DNA of 64,000 nucleotides from Haliotis asinina. Its lineage: Eukaryota > Mollusca > Gastropoda > Lepetellida > Haliotidae. The notes beneath the pieces were generated by a model that saw only the letters and a list, made by a program, of their open reading frames with translations, was not told the origin of the DNA and searched no databases. Where the stretch lies: NCBI RefSeq assembly GCF_037392515.1, contig NC_090280.1, positions 62,447,504 to 62,511,503 of the forward strand. Direction: 5' to 3'. Positions within the stretch are counted from its first letter, which is position 1, and each line of letters begins with the position of its first letter. This document shows, piece after piece, positions 1-9,892 of this stretch. Both the position numbers and the translations under genes were made by a program.

Positions 1-190
1 TGGAACGCCTGGCCTGAATGTAGAGGAGAGGTGATATCGCGGGTAACACAAATATGTTTGGGAGATTCTAAATTCCATGTAGTAGGTTGGAGTTTTGTAG
101 GAAGACTGCTAGGGCTCTGAAGATGTTGTGTGGGTTTAGAAGTTGTGGTAAATAAGTGTGGAATGTAGGGTGAATACTGTTTGGAAGTTG

Positions 191-330
191 CTTAATGTCT
201 GCTTATCGTAGTTTGTTTGTAGTGTGTGAATGTGTGGTTTATGGCTTCCAGGGTTTTGCAATGCGTACATAAGCCATTTGTGTTTCTATTTTGTTTGTAT
301 AGTGTGTTGTGATGCCTGTAATGTGTCTGT
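191..330 (-). other. Cys/His motif remnant, possible end of a second retroelement
   Basis: Translated on the minus strand, this stretch gives an open run containing LCTHC followed by a spaced His pair (CxxC-x8-H-x4-H), ending at a TAA near 193. A CxxC...H...C/H motif is common at the C terminus of non-LTR retrotransposon polymerases, where the last ligand is usually Cys. No polymerase motif lies next to it, so the assignment is tentative. The same sequence is present in units 2 and 3, about 5.54 and 11.09 kb further on. Confidence 0.25.
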
Positions 331-350
331 TTATGGCCGTGTCAATGTGT

Positions 351-815
351 TTAGTGTTTGAGTGGATTTTTCTTATTGGTGATTTTATGATCGATGTGAT
401 CGTCAAGTTCGTTCATTTTCCCCATGTTATTCATTGGTTCTCCTCGGACGTGTCTCGTGGCATTGTCCAGCAATTTTAGTTCATGAACGGTAAATTCGAG
501 TCGAGGCAAGGGTTTGTTATGATATGTTCCCAACAGTTTTTTAATGACACGTTCGGGTGCACTGTCACGTTCGGACCCTACCCGGGTCTGCAGATCTTGG
601 ACGACCTTCGGAGGCAGCTTAGGCCATGCACCACCGTAACTTTGCATGTTTACATTATCGCTGATAAAGTCGGTACCATGGCGGCTGGCCAGCGTAGCCA
701 AGACGAGGGGCTTTCTAGTGCAAGCGTTCACGAGATCGACTCCCAGGTGAGTCGTCAGTAACAGTAAGCCCCTGTCATTTATGGTAGACTGATACTGAGG
801 CCCAATTCCTATCAC
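351..815 (-). pseudogene. Unrecognised open frame of about 150 codons, probably a remnant
   Basis: The minus-strand frame opens at a GTG with an in-frame TAG two codons before it, so there is no AUG at the start; the first Met is internal (in NVNMQSYGG). The composition looks protein-like, with a basic, Asn-rich C terminus. A stretch beginning INDRGLLLL is faintly like the C-terminal part of LINE endonucleases, but I do not recognise the family. The differences I can see from the unit 2 copy all change the amino acid (for example R/H, V/L, H/Q, G/A, M/I), which argues against selection on a protein. Non-coding or long-dead coding sequence is most likely. Confidence 0.3.
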
Positions 816-1842
816 GTTCTAAACCGTCATAACAATCGTTTACTCAACTCAGCTCGTTGCTCAACGAAATGTCATCATCGTAATCAACGTGAGCTGGAAC
901 ACCAGCAGCAAATATCCGTCTCAATATCATCCATTATATTAAGTATATTAAACTCATATATTTTTATGTGTATAATGTCACAATACGGAAGAAACCTAGA
1001 TCCTTTTCGAAGATTAAGAGTGCCTCTCGGTGTCAAAGGCGTTCATCAGTCAGTTACAATCACCAATAATCCGAGCAAGGTAGACTAAAACCAAATGCTG
1101 TTGGTTCGATTCCCATCCTGGGTGAGAATGACCTCATCGGCCCCAGGACGGTGCGACTGGCGTTTACCATCGGTCCGGGTGTGTATTTGATAATACTGGA
1201 CAGTTCGGGTGTGAACAGCTACAACAGCCGTAGGACTTCGCCGAACGGTGACGGAGACAATTAAGCTGGGGGTAAAGGTTGAGGTCACTTGACCTTTCTG
1301 ATTTAAACATATTTATTTCCGAAACCTGTGTTGGTAAGCAATCATATTTATGCTTTTGTAAATACCGCCTCAGCAACACGATAATTTCAAGATCGTGACG
1401 GATACAAATAAACGAAAATAATAGACAACCCATATGTTCATATATAAATAAAGTGTTACAAGTTAGTGCAGTATAGATGAAATTAACAGTACAATATGAT
1501 ACGCACTGCAATGATGGCAGGTAAACATACAGTTATAGCTTTATAGATTTTGCAGTTAAAACAGTGCGAAACTTGCCTATGCATGTACAAATCGATTACT
1601 TTTAGTTACGAAGTGATGAACAGATTTTAATATATACATTTCAAAATGTTTGCTTGAACTCGTGTTACCATATAGGGCAGTTTCTAAATTATATACGTGG
1701 ATTTAAAAGAATGTTCTAATTCCACTATATTTAACACAAGAAAAGGAATAATGAATTATCTGAATGCTCGATTTGGTGCCCACAAGAGCAGATCGGGTTT
1801 TCTGAAATATATCCTTGAAATTTGTCCCAAGTAAGATCTCTG
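816..1842. other. Intervening macrosatellite sequence, no gene seen
   Basis: AT-rich sequence with only short, unconvincing open frames. It holds an isolated B-box-like ggttcgattcc at 1103-1113 without a convincing A box upstream, and a palindrome AGGTCA-ct-TGACCT at 1282-1295. The same holds for the corresponding stretches in unit 2 (6364-7390) and unit 3 (11912-12938). Confidence 0.6.
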
Positions 1843-1968
1843 CATGCGAGTCTCAGTCGACTGTGAACTATATGACAGATTCTACATGCGAGTCTCAGTC
1901 GACTGTGAATTATATGACAGATTCTACATGCGAGTCTCAGTCGACTGTGAATTATCTGACAGTTTCTA
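1843..1968. repeat. Triple 42-bp tandem repeat, unit 1
   Basis: Three head-to-tail 42-bp copies start at 1843, 1885 and 1927, each beginning catgcgagtctcagtcgact. The third differs slightly at its end (tctgacagtttcta). 42 is a multiple of three, so the repeat stays open in one frame, but there is no other sign of coding. It lies just beyond the 3' end of the minus-strand LINE remnant and could be part of that element's tail. Confidence 0.9.
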
Positions 1969-2052
1969 CTACCATGATATACATCAAAGTAAACATTTCA
2001 TTTATCTTGTGCTTTGATAGGGGTTTTGAAATGACGTAGAGACATGCAAATT

Positions 2053-2256
2053 CTAACCTCGAGAGGCAGTGAGTTCCAGAGTTTGACTGTTGTCTGGGTT
2101 GAATGATTTGGCATATCTTCTTGTTCGGCAGTAGATGCTTCTCAGATTAGTGCCATCATTTAATCGATAACGACTATTTTCCCCCATGGATTGGGGTAAC
2201 AGATTGCACAGGTAATCCAGTAATAAGTGATGATATATTTTATGAAATGTTTGCAA
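2053..2256 (-). pseudogene. LINE polymerase C-terminal tail, unit 1
   Basis: The minus-strand frame includes SRYRLNDGTNLRSIYCRTRR followed by YAKSFNPDNSQTLELTAS. This fits the common C-terminal pattern of CR1/L2/Jockey-like polymerases (R-Y-x-L-R-N ... C-R-T-x-R-x-x-x-S-F-x-P ... W-N-x-L). The usual WN-x-L Trp is missing. It lies downstream of the thumb fragment in the correct order and belongs to the same dead element. Confidence 0.75.
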
Positions 2257-2403
2257 TTTGTAGTATTTCGCCTTTCGATCCTCGAAGTGAGGAAAGTTTC
2301 GAGATAAATCTTTTCATGACTTGTTCCACGGACAGCACCACATGTTGTTTTAAGGGCATCTAGATGTAGTCTTTCTTGAGTAAGAGCTTGCTGATCTGTA
2401 TTG

Positions 2404-2991
2404 TTAACTTTGTTGAGAGCAATATTCGAAAGAAGGTAGAGGGCAGGATTTGTACATAGTTTCTAGTGTTTTCCTACACAGGTGATATTTAAAGCATTTA
2501 AGGCAATTTATCATGGGATTAACATTGTTAAGAATGTTGAGGATGTGTGCGTCCCACAAACAGTCGTTTATTATTATTATTCTTGGGTGTTTACGGCTTT
2601 CAACATCTTGGATTACAATCCCATTCATAAATAAATTCAGCTTAGGGTTGAGAGTATTTCTGCGCGTGAACTGCATGGTTTCTGTTTTTGAGGGATTAAA
2701 ATTAACTTACCACATATATACCCAATTCGATATTCTTTCCAGATAATCATATCAGCAGTTAACTGCTTCAAGTGGATCGTCTACGATAACATAAACAGAC
2801 GTATCATCAGCGAAAAGTCTGATGTTACTGTTGATCCCATCCACTGTGTCATTCATGTATATAATAAAATGTAGAGGTCCTAAAACTGATGGGTTTGTAA
2901 ATATCAGATAAATCAATGTAGAAGAATGTTGGGTAATTCTGGTAGGTTCATTAATGATCTGAGTAAGTCCATGTGCCTTTTTAAAGTACAC
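2404..2991 (-). pseudogene. LINE reverse transcriptase fragment with FADD motif, unit 1
   Basis: The upstream part begins in endonuclease-end sequence (GLTQIINEPTRIT, then STLIYLIFTN) and passes in frame into polymerase sequence (SVLGPLHFIIYMNDTVDGI, then NIRLFADDTSVYV). FADD is the catalytic motif C. A deletion therefore joined the end of the endonuclease to the middle of the palm. After stops near 2750 the frame resumes with VNFNPSKTE (motif D) and MQFTRRN, then the thumb region ending FEYCS, where intact relatives usually read LEYCS or similar. It is non-functional. Confidence 0.87.
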
Positions 2992-3122
2992 TGTAATCGA
3001 TTTTATCAGTATATTTCGGGAGAAGATAAATGTTACTGTCGCCTGTGATAACAGTACAAATATTTAAGTCATGACCGCTACCAATTGACTGGTCAATTAA
3101 TTTCCAATATGCACCACTTATG

Positions 3123-3497
3123 TCAACCCTGTACACAGTCACAATGAGATATGAGCGGGATTAATATTTTACCTGTACCCATATAGCCTCCAATCCTACA
3201 ATGTCTGATTGTTGCATATGTTGTACTATTATATGCTATTTGTTTCAAGGATATTGCCATCCCGCCTCCTCGCGTTGATCTATCCTTTCTAAATGGAGGG
3301 TGAAACAGCGGAATATGGAGAATTTTATTATCTATATCAGCCGGCAGCAATGATTCCGTTGTACATATTATGTCGTATGACTCGAATTCCGTTTTCAGTA
3401 CATCGGGCTTGTCTCTTAAACTTCGGATTTTTAAATGAACCACAAACCAGTTCCATCTGGTTGGAAAGTGCAACGGTGGAAGACACAACTCTATCAA
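3123..3497 (-). pseudogene. LINE endonuclease (APE-type) N-terminal fragment, unit 1
   Basis: The 124-residue frame contains KIRSLRDKPDVLKTEFESYD, the N/K-x-RSL...K start of APE-like LINE endonucleases, then DIICTTESLLPADID (the ITE metal-site region, here TTE) and STRGGGMAISLK, the conserved RGGG-v-a-i-y strand. The family's C-terminal catalytic SDH region is absent. The first part loses similarity before the RSL motif. The real product would have been the target-nicking enzyme of the element; this piece is not functional. Confidence 0.85.
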
Positions 3498-3511
3498 TAC
3501 ACGGAGTCTAA

Positions 3512-3920
3512 TGCAAGTAAATGAACGTGTCTATTACATGATTCGAATAATACATGTATTTATTGTCTTCCTGTACATTACAATATGATAATGTGTAAAA
3601 CAAAAGTGATGGATAAATGTGTTTGAACAATGGGATATATAGTTTGCAAGTGTAAAGTAAGTTTACAATACCTTACGTCTTCACTGGATGGCCTCAGACC
3701 TACCTCCTGTTCGCACAACTACAGTGTGATATGACGGCAATTGATAGGTATCACTGGAAATTAAATGATCGCCTGCCGAGCATGTATTTGGTGAATTGGT
3801 TCAACAAAAATATGCAACTGGAGATTTGATTTTACGCTTCAGCGGAACGACGTCAGCGGAAGCACATGGTAACCGCATATCTAGTGTTGCCCGTTAGTGA
3901 ATAGAACTCAACAGTTTAAG
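3512..3920. other. Intervening macrosatellite sequence, no gene seen
   Basis: Between the LINE 5' side and the foldback there is AT-rich sequence with no recognisable coding or RNA signal. Similar stretches are at 9060-9468 and 14608-15016. Confidence 0.6.
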
Positions 3921-4344
3921 TCCGCTTGGCTCAAAAGCGGACAGGTGAATTGCAATCTAACTCGAAAACTAATAAACATAAAATACTCAGTGAAAAGCTG
4001 AAAATGATTAAAACATCATACCAACTCTGTGAGGTATTTGCAGAATTTTTGTCCGAAAATAAAAAAAGTTGTAAATCAACTATCATAAAAAATGACACAG
4101 TTCACGGTTCGTTACGAGGGAGGAGTGCAGAGAAAGGACCAGCAAGGTGTGCGAGAAAGGATAGAGACAGCACAGGTTAATGAATCAATAACTTTGTCGG
4201 CATTTGTGCTCGTGCTTCTCGAACACCTGGCTGTCCCTTTCTCTCCACTCCACCCTCGAAACAAAAAGTGAACTGTGTCAGTATTTTTATGATGGTAGTT
4301 TTCGAGTTAGATTGCAAATCATCGGTCTGCTTTTGAGTCAAACC
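3921..4344. repeat. Long imperfect inverted repeat (foldback/MITE-like), unit 1
   Basis: The left arm (from 3930, ctcaaaagcgg...) is matched in reverse complement by the right arm (ending near 4339, ...ctgcttttgag). Further matches are gcaatctaactcgaaaacta with its complement at about 4292-4311, gacacagttcac with gtgaactgtgtc near 4269-4280, and the purine-rich stretch 4117-4143 with the pyrimidine-rich 4230-4255. The left arm holds about 105 bp extra (3972-4076) that the right arm lacks. The outer left end has its own small stem (gtccgctt / aagcggac, 3920-3942). A transcript would fold into a long hairpin. It could be a foldback transposon or a local inverted duplication; I see no transposase or clear target-site duplication. 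Confidence 0.8.
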
Positions 4345-4954
4345 AGGGAGACTCTATAGAAATGTAGACTATCCCTGATCAAACGCACCATACATATTTA
4401 GAGCGGCTTGTCAGACATTAATTTAGTGATATTACTTGATAACAACACTCCAATATGTTATGGTACATATACGTAAATATAAGCCTGAATGTAATGGCGC
4501 TATAGTAATCGTCGTCAGTAATGAGTGTATTAAACCTGTGCAGCCAGCGGGGATAAGAGAGTATAGTTTTAGCCACACACACCCCCCAGCAACAATCCTG
4601 CATTCTCTCCTTCCTAATAGGGTGATACCACGATCGCGATGTATGCAATGGTACTTACTGTGATTGGTTCAATGTATGCCATTTGAAATGTTGATACACA
4701 AATGGTATACCAACACACAAACAAAGAACGCCAAACAACTGTTTCTTCATGACAGAACAACTACTTAGATCTGATCGCGTCTAAGTGAACGTTCAAAGCA
4801 CTAAACTATGTGCTATCTTCACACCGAGGGGTGACAAACGGATGGTCGAACAGCCGTATTTCACTCATAACAGGGCTGTGCTGAGTTACACCCTAAGTGC
4901 GTGCCGGTACAGCTTCGTTCCCTGGGTCTGTTGCGAGTGCGCTAACGCTCCAAC
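4345..4954. other. Intervening macrosatellite sequence with small hairpins, no gene seen
   Basis: It contains two short imperfect inverted repeats: cagggaga...tatccctg at 4346-4380, and tatgccatttg with caaatggtata at 4675-4709. Open frames here (for example 4785-4982) show no recognisable family and run across the tRNA fragment. Counterparts are 9893-10502 and 15441-16050. Confidence 0.55.
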
Positions 4955-5008
4955 ACCGGGGGCCTTTAGATCTTCAGTCTAACGCTCTCCCAACTGAGCT
5001 ATTCCGGC
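4955..5008 (-). pseudogene. Truncated tRNA-Phe(GAA), 5' 54 nt only, unit 1
   Basis: Positions 1 to 54 match the array tRNA (acceptor 5' strand, D arm, anticodon arm with GAA, variable loop and T-stem 5' strand). Positions 55 to 73 are replaced by unrelated sequence. The B box and the acceptor 3' strand are lost, so it cannot form a tRNA and should be poorly transcribed, although its upstream TATA is kept. Confidence 0.95.
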
Positions 5009-5256
5009 CGACGAGCAAACCTGTCGTTTCAAACGAACTGTATATAGAGCCAGCCAATTGTCTTGTGTCCAAATGAAGGCTGTGTTTTCATTTGAAATTG
5101 CTTTGCAGACCACTGAACGTATATTCTTGTGCTGACCAGTCATTCGTCAGACAGGACAAGTCAAAAGTGACAGGGAAGTTTCAACTACATTTCCATGAAC
5201 GTCTAGAATCTCCACTGAAAAGGGGCTCATGAATATATTCTCATGTAAAATAGTTT
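4955..5256. repeat. 302-bp fragment of the 428-bp tRNA-array unit, unit 1
   Basis: This is nearly identical to the array unit from the tRNA T-loop to the t-run before the gcatatgctccgg site. The missing 126 bp of the 428-bp unit is exactly what the array supplies after 16352. The left breakpoint lies inside the tRNA, the right one after taaaatagttt. It is the only sequence the macrosatellite and the tRNA array share. Confidence 0.95.
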
Positions 5257-5542
5257 ATGAAATAAGTGCAGTTGGACTTCATAGACTAAGTAAGGGTCCC
5301 ATAAACGGAGAAGGGGGAGGGAGCGAGGGAGCGACGAAGGCAATGGGCAAGGGCTGGAACTGGTGGTGACAGGCTATAGGAGTGCGGGTGGCCTTGACCC
5401 TGGCTTCGAGTGCTGGCGATGGGTTTGTTTGTCTTAATGAGTGAAGTAGGTGAAATGCAAACAATGAATAAGTGCAGTTGAATCCCGGGTCTAAACATAT
5501 AGGTTATTGATGACGCTTTACAGGAGAATTAATAAATTAGTT
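5257..5542. other. Junction segment to the next macrosatellite copy, no gene seen
   Basis: It contains a G/A-rich stretch at about 5290-5345 and two copies of aataagtgcagttg (near 5261 and 5468). Open frames here are short and unrecognised. It is repeated at 10805-11090 and is absent after unit 3, where the tRNA array takes over. Confidence 0.6.
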
Positions 5543-5892
5543 TGGAACGCCTGGCCTGAATGTAGAGGAGAGGTGATATCCCGGGTAACACAAATATGTT
5601 TGGGAGATTCTAAATTCCATGTAGTAGGTTGGAGTTTTGTAGGAAGACTGCTAGGGCTCTGAAGATGTTGTGTGGGTTTAGAAGTTGTGGTAAATAAGTG
5701 TGGAATGTAGGGTGAATACTGTTTGGAAGTTGCTTAATGTCTGCTTATCGTAGTTTGTTTGTAGTGTGTGAATGTGTGGTTTATGGCTTCCAGGGTCTTG
5801 CAATGCGTGCATAAGCCATTTGTGTTTCTATTTTGTTTGTATAGTGTGTTGTGATGCCTGTAATATGTCTGTTTATGGCCGTGTCAATGTGT

Positions 5893-6363
5893 TTAGTGTT
5901 TGAGTATTTGTGGATTTTTCTTATTGGTGATTTTATGATCGATGTGATCGTCAAGTTCGTTCATTTTCCCCATGTTGTTTATGGGTTCTGCTCGGACGTG
6001 TCTCGTGGCATTGTCCAGCAATTTTAGTTCCTGAACGGTAAATTCGAGTCGAGGCAAGGGTTTGTTATGATATGTTCCCAACAGTTTTTTAATGACACGT
6101 TCGGGTGCACTGTCACGTTCGGACCCTAACCGGGTCTGCAGATCTTGGACGACCTTCGGAGGCAGCTTAGGCCATGCACCACCGTAACTTTGCATGTTTA
6201 CATTATCGCTGATAAAGTCGGTACCATGGTGGCTGGCCAGCGTAGCCAAGACGAGGGGCTTTCTAGTGCAAGCGTTCACGAGATCGACTCCCAGGTGAGT
6301 CGTCAGTAACAGTAAGCCCCTGTCATTTATGGTAGACTGATACTGATGCTCAATTCCTATCAC
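5893..6363 (-). pseudogene. Unrecognised open frame of 156 codons, unit 2 copy
   Basis: Counterpart of the frame at 351-815 with two extra codons from the 6-bp difference. It reads GIEHQ at the N-terminal side where units 1 and 3 read GIGPQ. It also opens at a GTG. Same doubts about coding. Confidence 0.3.
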
Positions 6364-7390
6364 GTTCTAAACCGTCATAACAATCGTTTACTCAGCTCAG
6401 CTCGTTGCTCAACGAAATGTCATCATCGTAATCAACGTGAGCTGGCACACCAGCAGCAAATATCCGTCTCAATATCATCCATTATATTAAGTATATTAAA
6501 CTCATATATTTTTATGTGTATAATGTCACAATACGGAAGAAACCTAGATCCTTTTCGAAGATTAAGAGTGCCTCTCGGTGTCAAAGGCGTTCATCAGTCA
6601 GTTACAATCACCAATAATCCGAGCAAGGTAGACTAAAACCAAATGCTGTTGGTTCGATTCCCATCCTGGGTGAGAATGACCTCATCGGCCCCAGGACGGT
6701 ACGACTGGCGTTTACCATCGGTCCGGGTGTGTATTTGATAATACTTGACAGTTCGGGTGTGAACAGCTACAACAGCCGTAGGACTTCGCCGAACGGTGAC
6801 GGAGACAATTAAGCTGGGGGTAAAGGTTGAGGTCACTTGACCTTTCTGATTTAAACATATTTATTTCCGAAACCTGTGTTGGTAAGCAATCATATTTATG
6901 CTTTTGTAAATACCGCCCCAGCAACACGATAATTTCAAGATCGTGACGGATACAAATAAACGAAAATAATAGACAACCCATATGTTCATATATAAATAAA
7001 GTGTTACAAGTAAGTGCAGTATAGATGAAATTAACAGTACAATATGATACGCACTGCAATGATGGCAGGTAAACATACAGTTATAGCTTTATAGATTTTG
7101 CAGTTAAAACAGTGCGAAACTTGCCTATGCATGTACAAATCGATTACGTTTAGTTACGAAGTGATGAACAGATTTTAACATATACATTTCAAAATGTTTG
7201 CTTGAACTCGTGTTACCATATAGGGCAGTTTCTAAATTATATACGTGGATTTAAAAGAATGTTCTAATTCCACTATATTTAACACAAGAAAAGGAATAAT
7301 GAATTATCTGAATGCTCGATTTGGTGCCCACAAGAGCAGATCGGGTTTTCTGAAATATATCCTTGAAATTTGTCCCAAGTAAGATCTCTG

Positions 7391-7516
7391 CATGCGAGTC
7401 TCAGTCGACTGTGAACTATATGACAGATTCTACATGCGAGTCTCAGTCGACTGTGAATTATATGACAGATTCTACATGCGAGTCTCAGTCGACTGTGAAT
7501 TATCTGACAGTTTCTA
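7391..7516. repeat. Triple 42-bp tandem repeat, unit 2
   Basis: Same three copies as at 1843, kept without visible change. Confidence 0.9.
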
Positions 7517-7600
7517 CTACCATGATATACATCAAAGTAAACATTTCATTTATCTTGTGCTTTGATAGGGGTTTTGAAATGACGTAGGGACATGCAAATT

Positions 7601-7804
7601 CTAACCTCGAGAGGCAGTGAGTTCCAGAGTTTGACTGTTGTCTGGGATGAATGATTTGGCATATCTTCTTGTTCGGCAGTAGATGCTTCTCAGATTAGTG
7701 CCATCATTTAATCGATAACGACTATTTTCCCCCATGGATTGGGGTAACAGATTGCACAGGTAATCCAGTAATAAGTGATGATATATTTTATGAAATGTTT
7801 GCAA
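7601..7804 (-). pseudogene. LINE polymerase C-terminal tail, unit 2
   Basis: Same tail as 2053-2256, with SFIPDNSQ, closer to the family S-F-I-P than unit 1 (SFNPD). Confidence 0.73.
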
Positions 7805-7951
7805 TTTGTAGTATTTCGCCTTTCGATCCTCGAAGTGAGGAAAGTTTCGAGATAAATCTTTTCATGACTTGTTCCACGGACAGCACCACATGTTGTTTTA
7901 AGGGCATCTAGATGTAGTCTTTCTTGAGTAAGAGCTTGCTGATCTGTATTG

Positions 7952-8539
7952 TTAACTTTGTTGAGAGCAATATTCGAAAGAAGGTAGAGGGCAGGATTTG
8001 TACATAGTTTCTAGTGTTTTCCTACACAGGTGATATTTAAAGCATTTAAGGCAATTTATCATGGGATTAACATTGTTAAGAATGTTGAGGATGTGTGCGT
8101 CCCACGAACAGTCGTTTATTATTATTATTCTTGGGTGTTTACGGCTTTCAACATCTTGGATTACAATCCCATTCATAAGTAAATTCAGCTTAGGGTTGAG
8201 AGTATTTCTGCGCGTGAACTGCATGGTTTCTGTTTTTGAGGGATTAAAATTAACTTACCACATATATACCCAATTCGATATTCTTTCCAGATAATCATAT
8301 CAGCAGTTAACTGCTTCAAGTGGATCGTCTACGATAACATAAACAGACGTATCATCAGCGAAAAGTCTGATGTTACTGTTGATCCCATCCACTGTGTCAT
8401 TCATGTATATAATAAAATGTAGAGGTCCTAAAACTGAAGGGTTTGTAAATATCAGATAAATCAATGTAGAAGAATGTTGGGTAATTCTGGTAGGTTCATT
8501 AATGATCTGAGTAAGTCCATGTGCCTTTTTAAAGTACAC
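7952..8539 (-). pseudogene. LINE reverse transcriptase fragment, unit 2
   Basis: Has FADD and SVLGP, the same endonuclease-to-palm fusion, and the thumb region ending FEYCS, interrupted as in unit 1. Confidence 0.85.
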
Positions 8540-8670
8540 TGTAATCGATTTTATCAGTATATTTCGGGAGAAGATAAATGTTACTGTCGCCTGTGATAAC
8601 AGTACAAATATTTAAGTCATGACCGCTACCAATTGACTGGTCAATTAATTTCCAATATGCACCACTTATG

Positions 8671-9045
8671 TCAACCCTGTACACAGTCACAATGAGATAT
8701 GAGCGGGATTAATATTTTACCTGTACCCATATAGCCTCCAATCCTACAATGTCTGATTGTTGCATATGTTGTACTATTATATGCTATTTGTTTCAAGGAT
8801 ATTGCCATCCCGCCTCCTCGCGTTGATCTATCCTTTCTAAATGGAGGGTGAAACAGCGGAATATGGAGAATTTTATTATCTATATCAGCCGGCAGCAATG
8901 ATTCCGTTGTACATATTATGTCGTATGACTCGAATTCCGTTTTCAGTACATCGGGCTTGTCTCTTAAACTTCGGATTTTTAAATGAACCACAAACCAGTT
9001 CCATCTGGTTGGAAAGTGCAACGGTGGAAGACACAACTCTATCAA
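8671..9045 (-). pseudogene. LINE endonuclease fragment, unit 2
   Basis: Same 124-residue frame as 3123-3497, with the RSL, TTE and RGGG motifs. Confidence 0.83.
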
Positions 9046-9468
9046 TACACGGAGTCTAATGCAAGTAAATGAACGTGTCTATTACATGATTCGAATAATA
9101 CATGTATTTATTGTCTTCCTGTACATTACAATGTGATAATGTGTAAAACAAAAGTGATGGATAAATGTGTTTGAACAATGGGATATATAGTTTGCAAGTG
9201 TAAAGTAAGTTTACAATACCTTACGTCTTCACTGGATGGCCTCAGACCTACCTCCTGTTCGCACAACTACAGTGTGATATGACGGCAATTGATAGGTATC
9301 ACTGGAAATTAAATGATCGCCTGCCGAGCATGTATTTGGTGAATTGGTTCAACAAAAATATGCAACTGGAGATTTGATTTTACGCTTCAGCGGAACGACG
9401 TCAGCGGAAGCACATGGTAACCGCATATCTAGTGTTGCCCGTTAGTGAATAGAACTCAACAGTTTAAG

Positions 9469-9892
9469 TCCGCTTGGCTCAAAAGCGGACAGGTGAATTG
9501 CAATCTAACTCGAAAACTAATAAACATAAAATACTCAGTGAAAAGCTGAAAATGATTAAAACATCATCCCAACTCTGTGAGGTATTTGCAGAATTTTTGT
9601 CCGAAAATAAAAAAAGTTGTAAATCAACTATCATAAAAAATGACACAGTTCACGGTTCGTTACGAGGGAGGAGTGCAGAGAAAGGACCAGCAAGGTGTGC
9701 GAGAAAGGATAGAGACAGCACAGGTTAATGAATCAATAACTTTGTCGGCATTTGTGCTTGTGCTTCTCGAACACCTGGCTGTCCCTTTCTCTCCACTCCA
9801 CCCTCGAAACAAAAAGTGAACTGTGTCAGTATTTTTATGATGGTAGTTTTCGAGTTAGATTGCAAATCATCGGTCTGCTTTTGAGTCAAACC
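9469..9892. repeat. Long imperfect inverted repeat, unit 2
   Basis: Same foldback as 3921-4344, with only a few base differences (for example gtgcttgtgctt in the right half). Confidence 0.8.

Larger units (their letters stand above)
2041..3511 (-). mobile_element. LINE remnant (CR1/L2/Jockey type), internally deleted, unit 1
   Basis: Read on the minus strand, the order is endonuclease start (3497 to 3123), endonuclease end joined directly to reverse transcriptase core (2991 to 2752), reverse transcriptase D region and thumb (2750 to 2404), then the C-terminal tail (2256 to 2053). The order is that of non-LTR retrotransposon ORF2. Most of the endonuclease and the fingers/palm start are missing, and several stops interrupt the rest, so it is a dead element. 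No ORF1 or poly(A) tail is seen. Since it is carried in all three macrosatellite copies, it inserted before their amplification. Confidence 0.85.
1..5542. repeat. Macrosatellite unit 1 (about 5.55 kb, head to tail)
   Basis: The sequence at position 1 recurs at 5543 and 11091, and every landmark (LINE pieces, 42-bp repeats, foldback, truncated tRNA) recurs at +5548. This copy is 6 bp shorter because a tatttg present in the other two is missing near 365. The window start is an arbitrary cut inside the repeat. The natural parts are a 302-bp fragment shared with the 428-bp tRNA array and a 5246-bp segment not found in that array. By eye the copies differ at only scattered bases, so the duplication is recent or the copies are being homogenised. 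No host gene is recognisable inside. Confidence 0.95.
7589..9059 (-). mobile_element. LINE remnant, unit 2
   Basis: Same parts and same internal deletion as in unit 1: endonuclease 9045 to 8671, polymerase 8539 to 7952, tail 7804 to 7601. The thumb region reads DCSWDAH, where unit 1 has DCLWDAH; the W fits the family pattern (l-x-W-x-x-H). Confidence 0.85.

Noticed and set aside
1282-1295. AGGTCA-ct-TGACCT, resembling an inverted nuclear-receptor site
   Set aside because: A single short palindrome with no nearby gene or promoter; the two-base spacing is not the standard three-base inverted element.
1815-2039. A 74-codon frame over the 42-bp repeats
   Set aside because: Follows from the repeat length being a multiple of three; no coding signal outside the repeats.
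4785-4982. A 65-codon plus-strand frame repeated in each macrosatellite
   Set aside because: It runs antisense into the truncated tRNA and shows no recognisable domain.
5279-5498. Overlapping minus-strand frames of 61 to 101 codons at the macrosatellite junction
   Set aside because: Low-complexity G/A-rich strand giving Pro/Ser-rich frames, two overlapping frames open at once, and no similarity I recognise.
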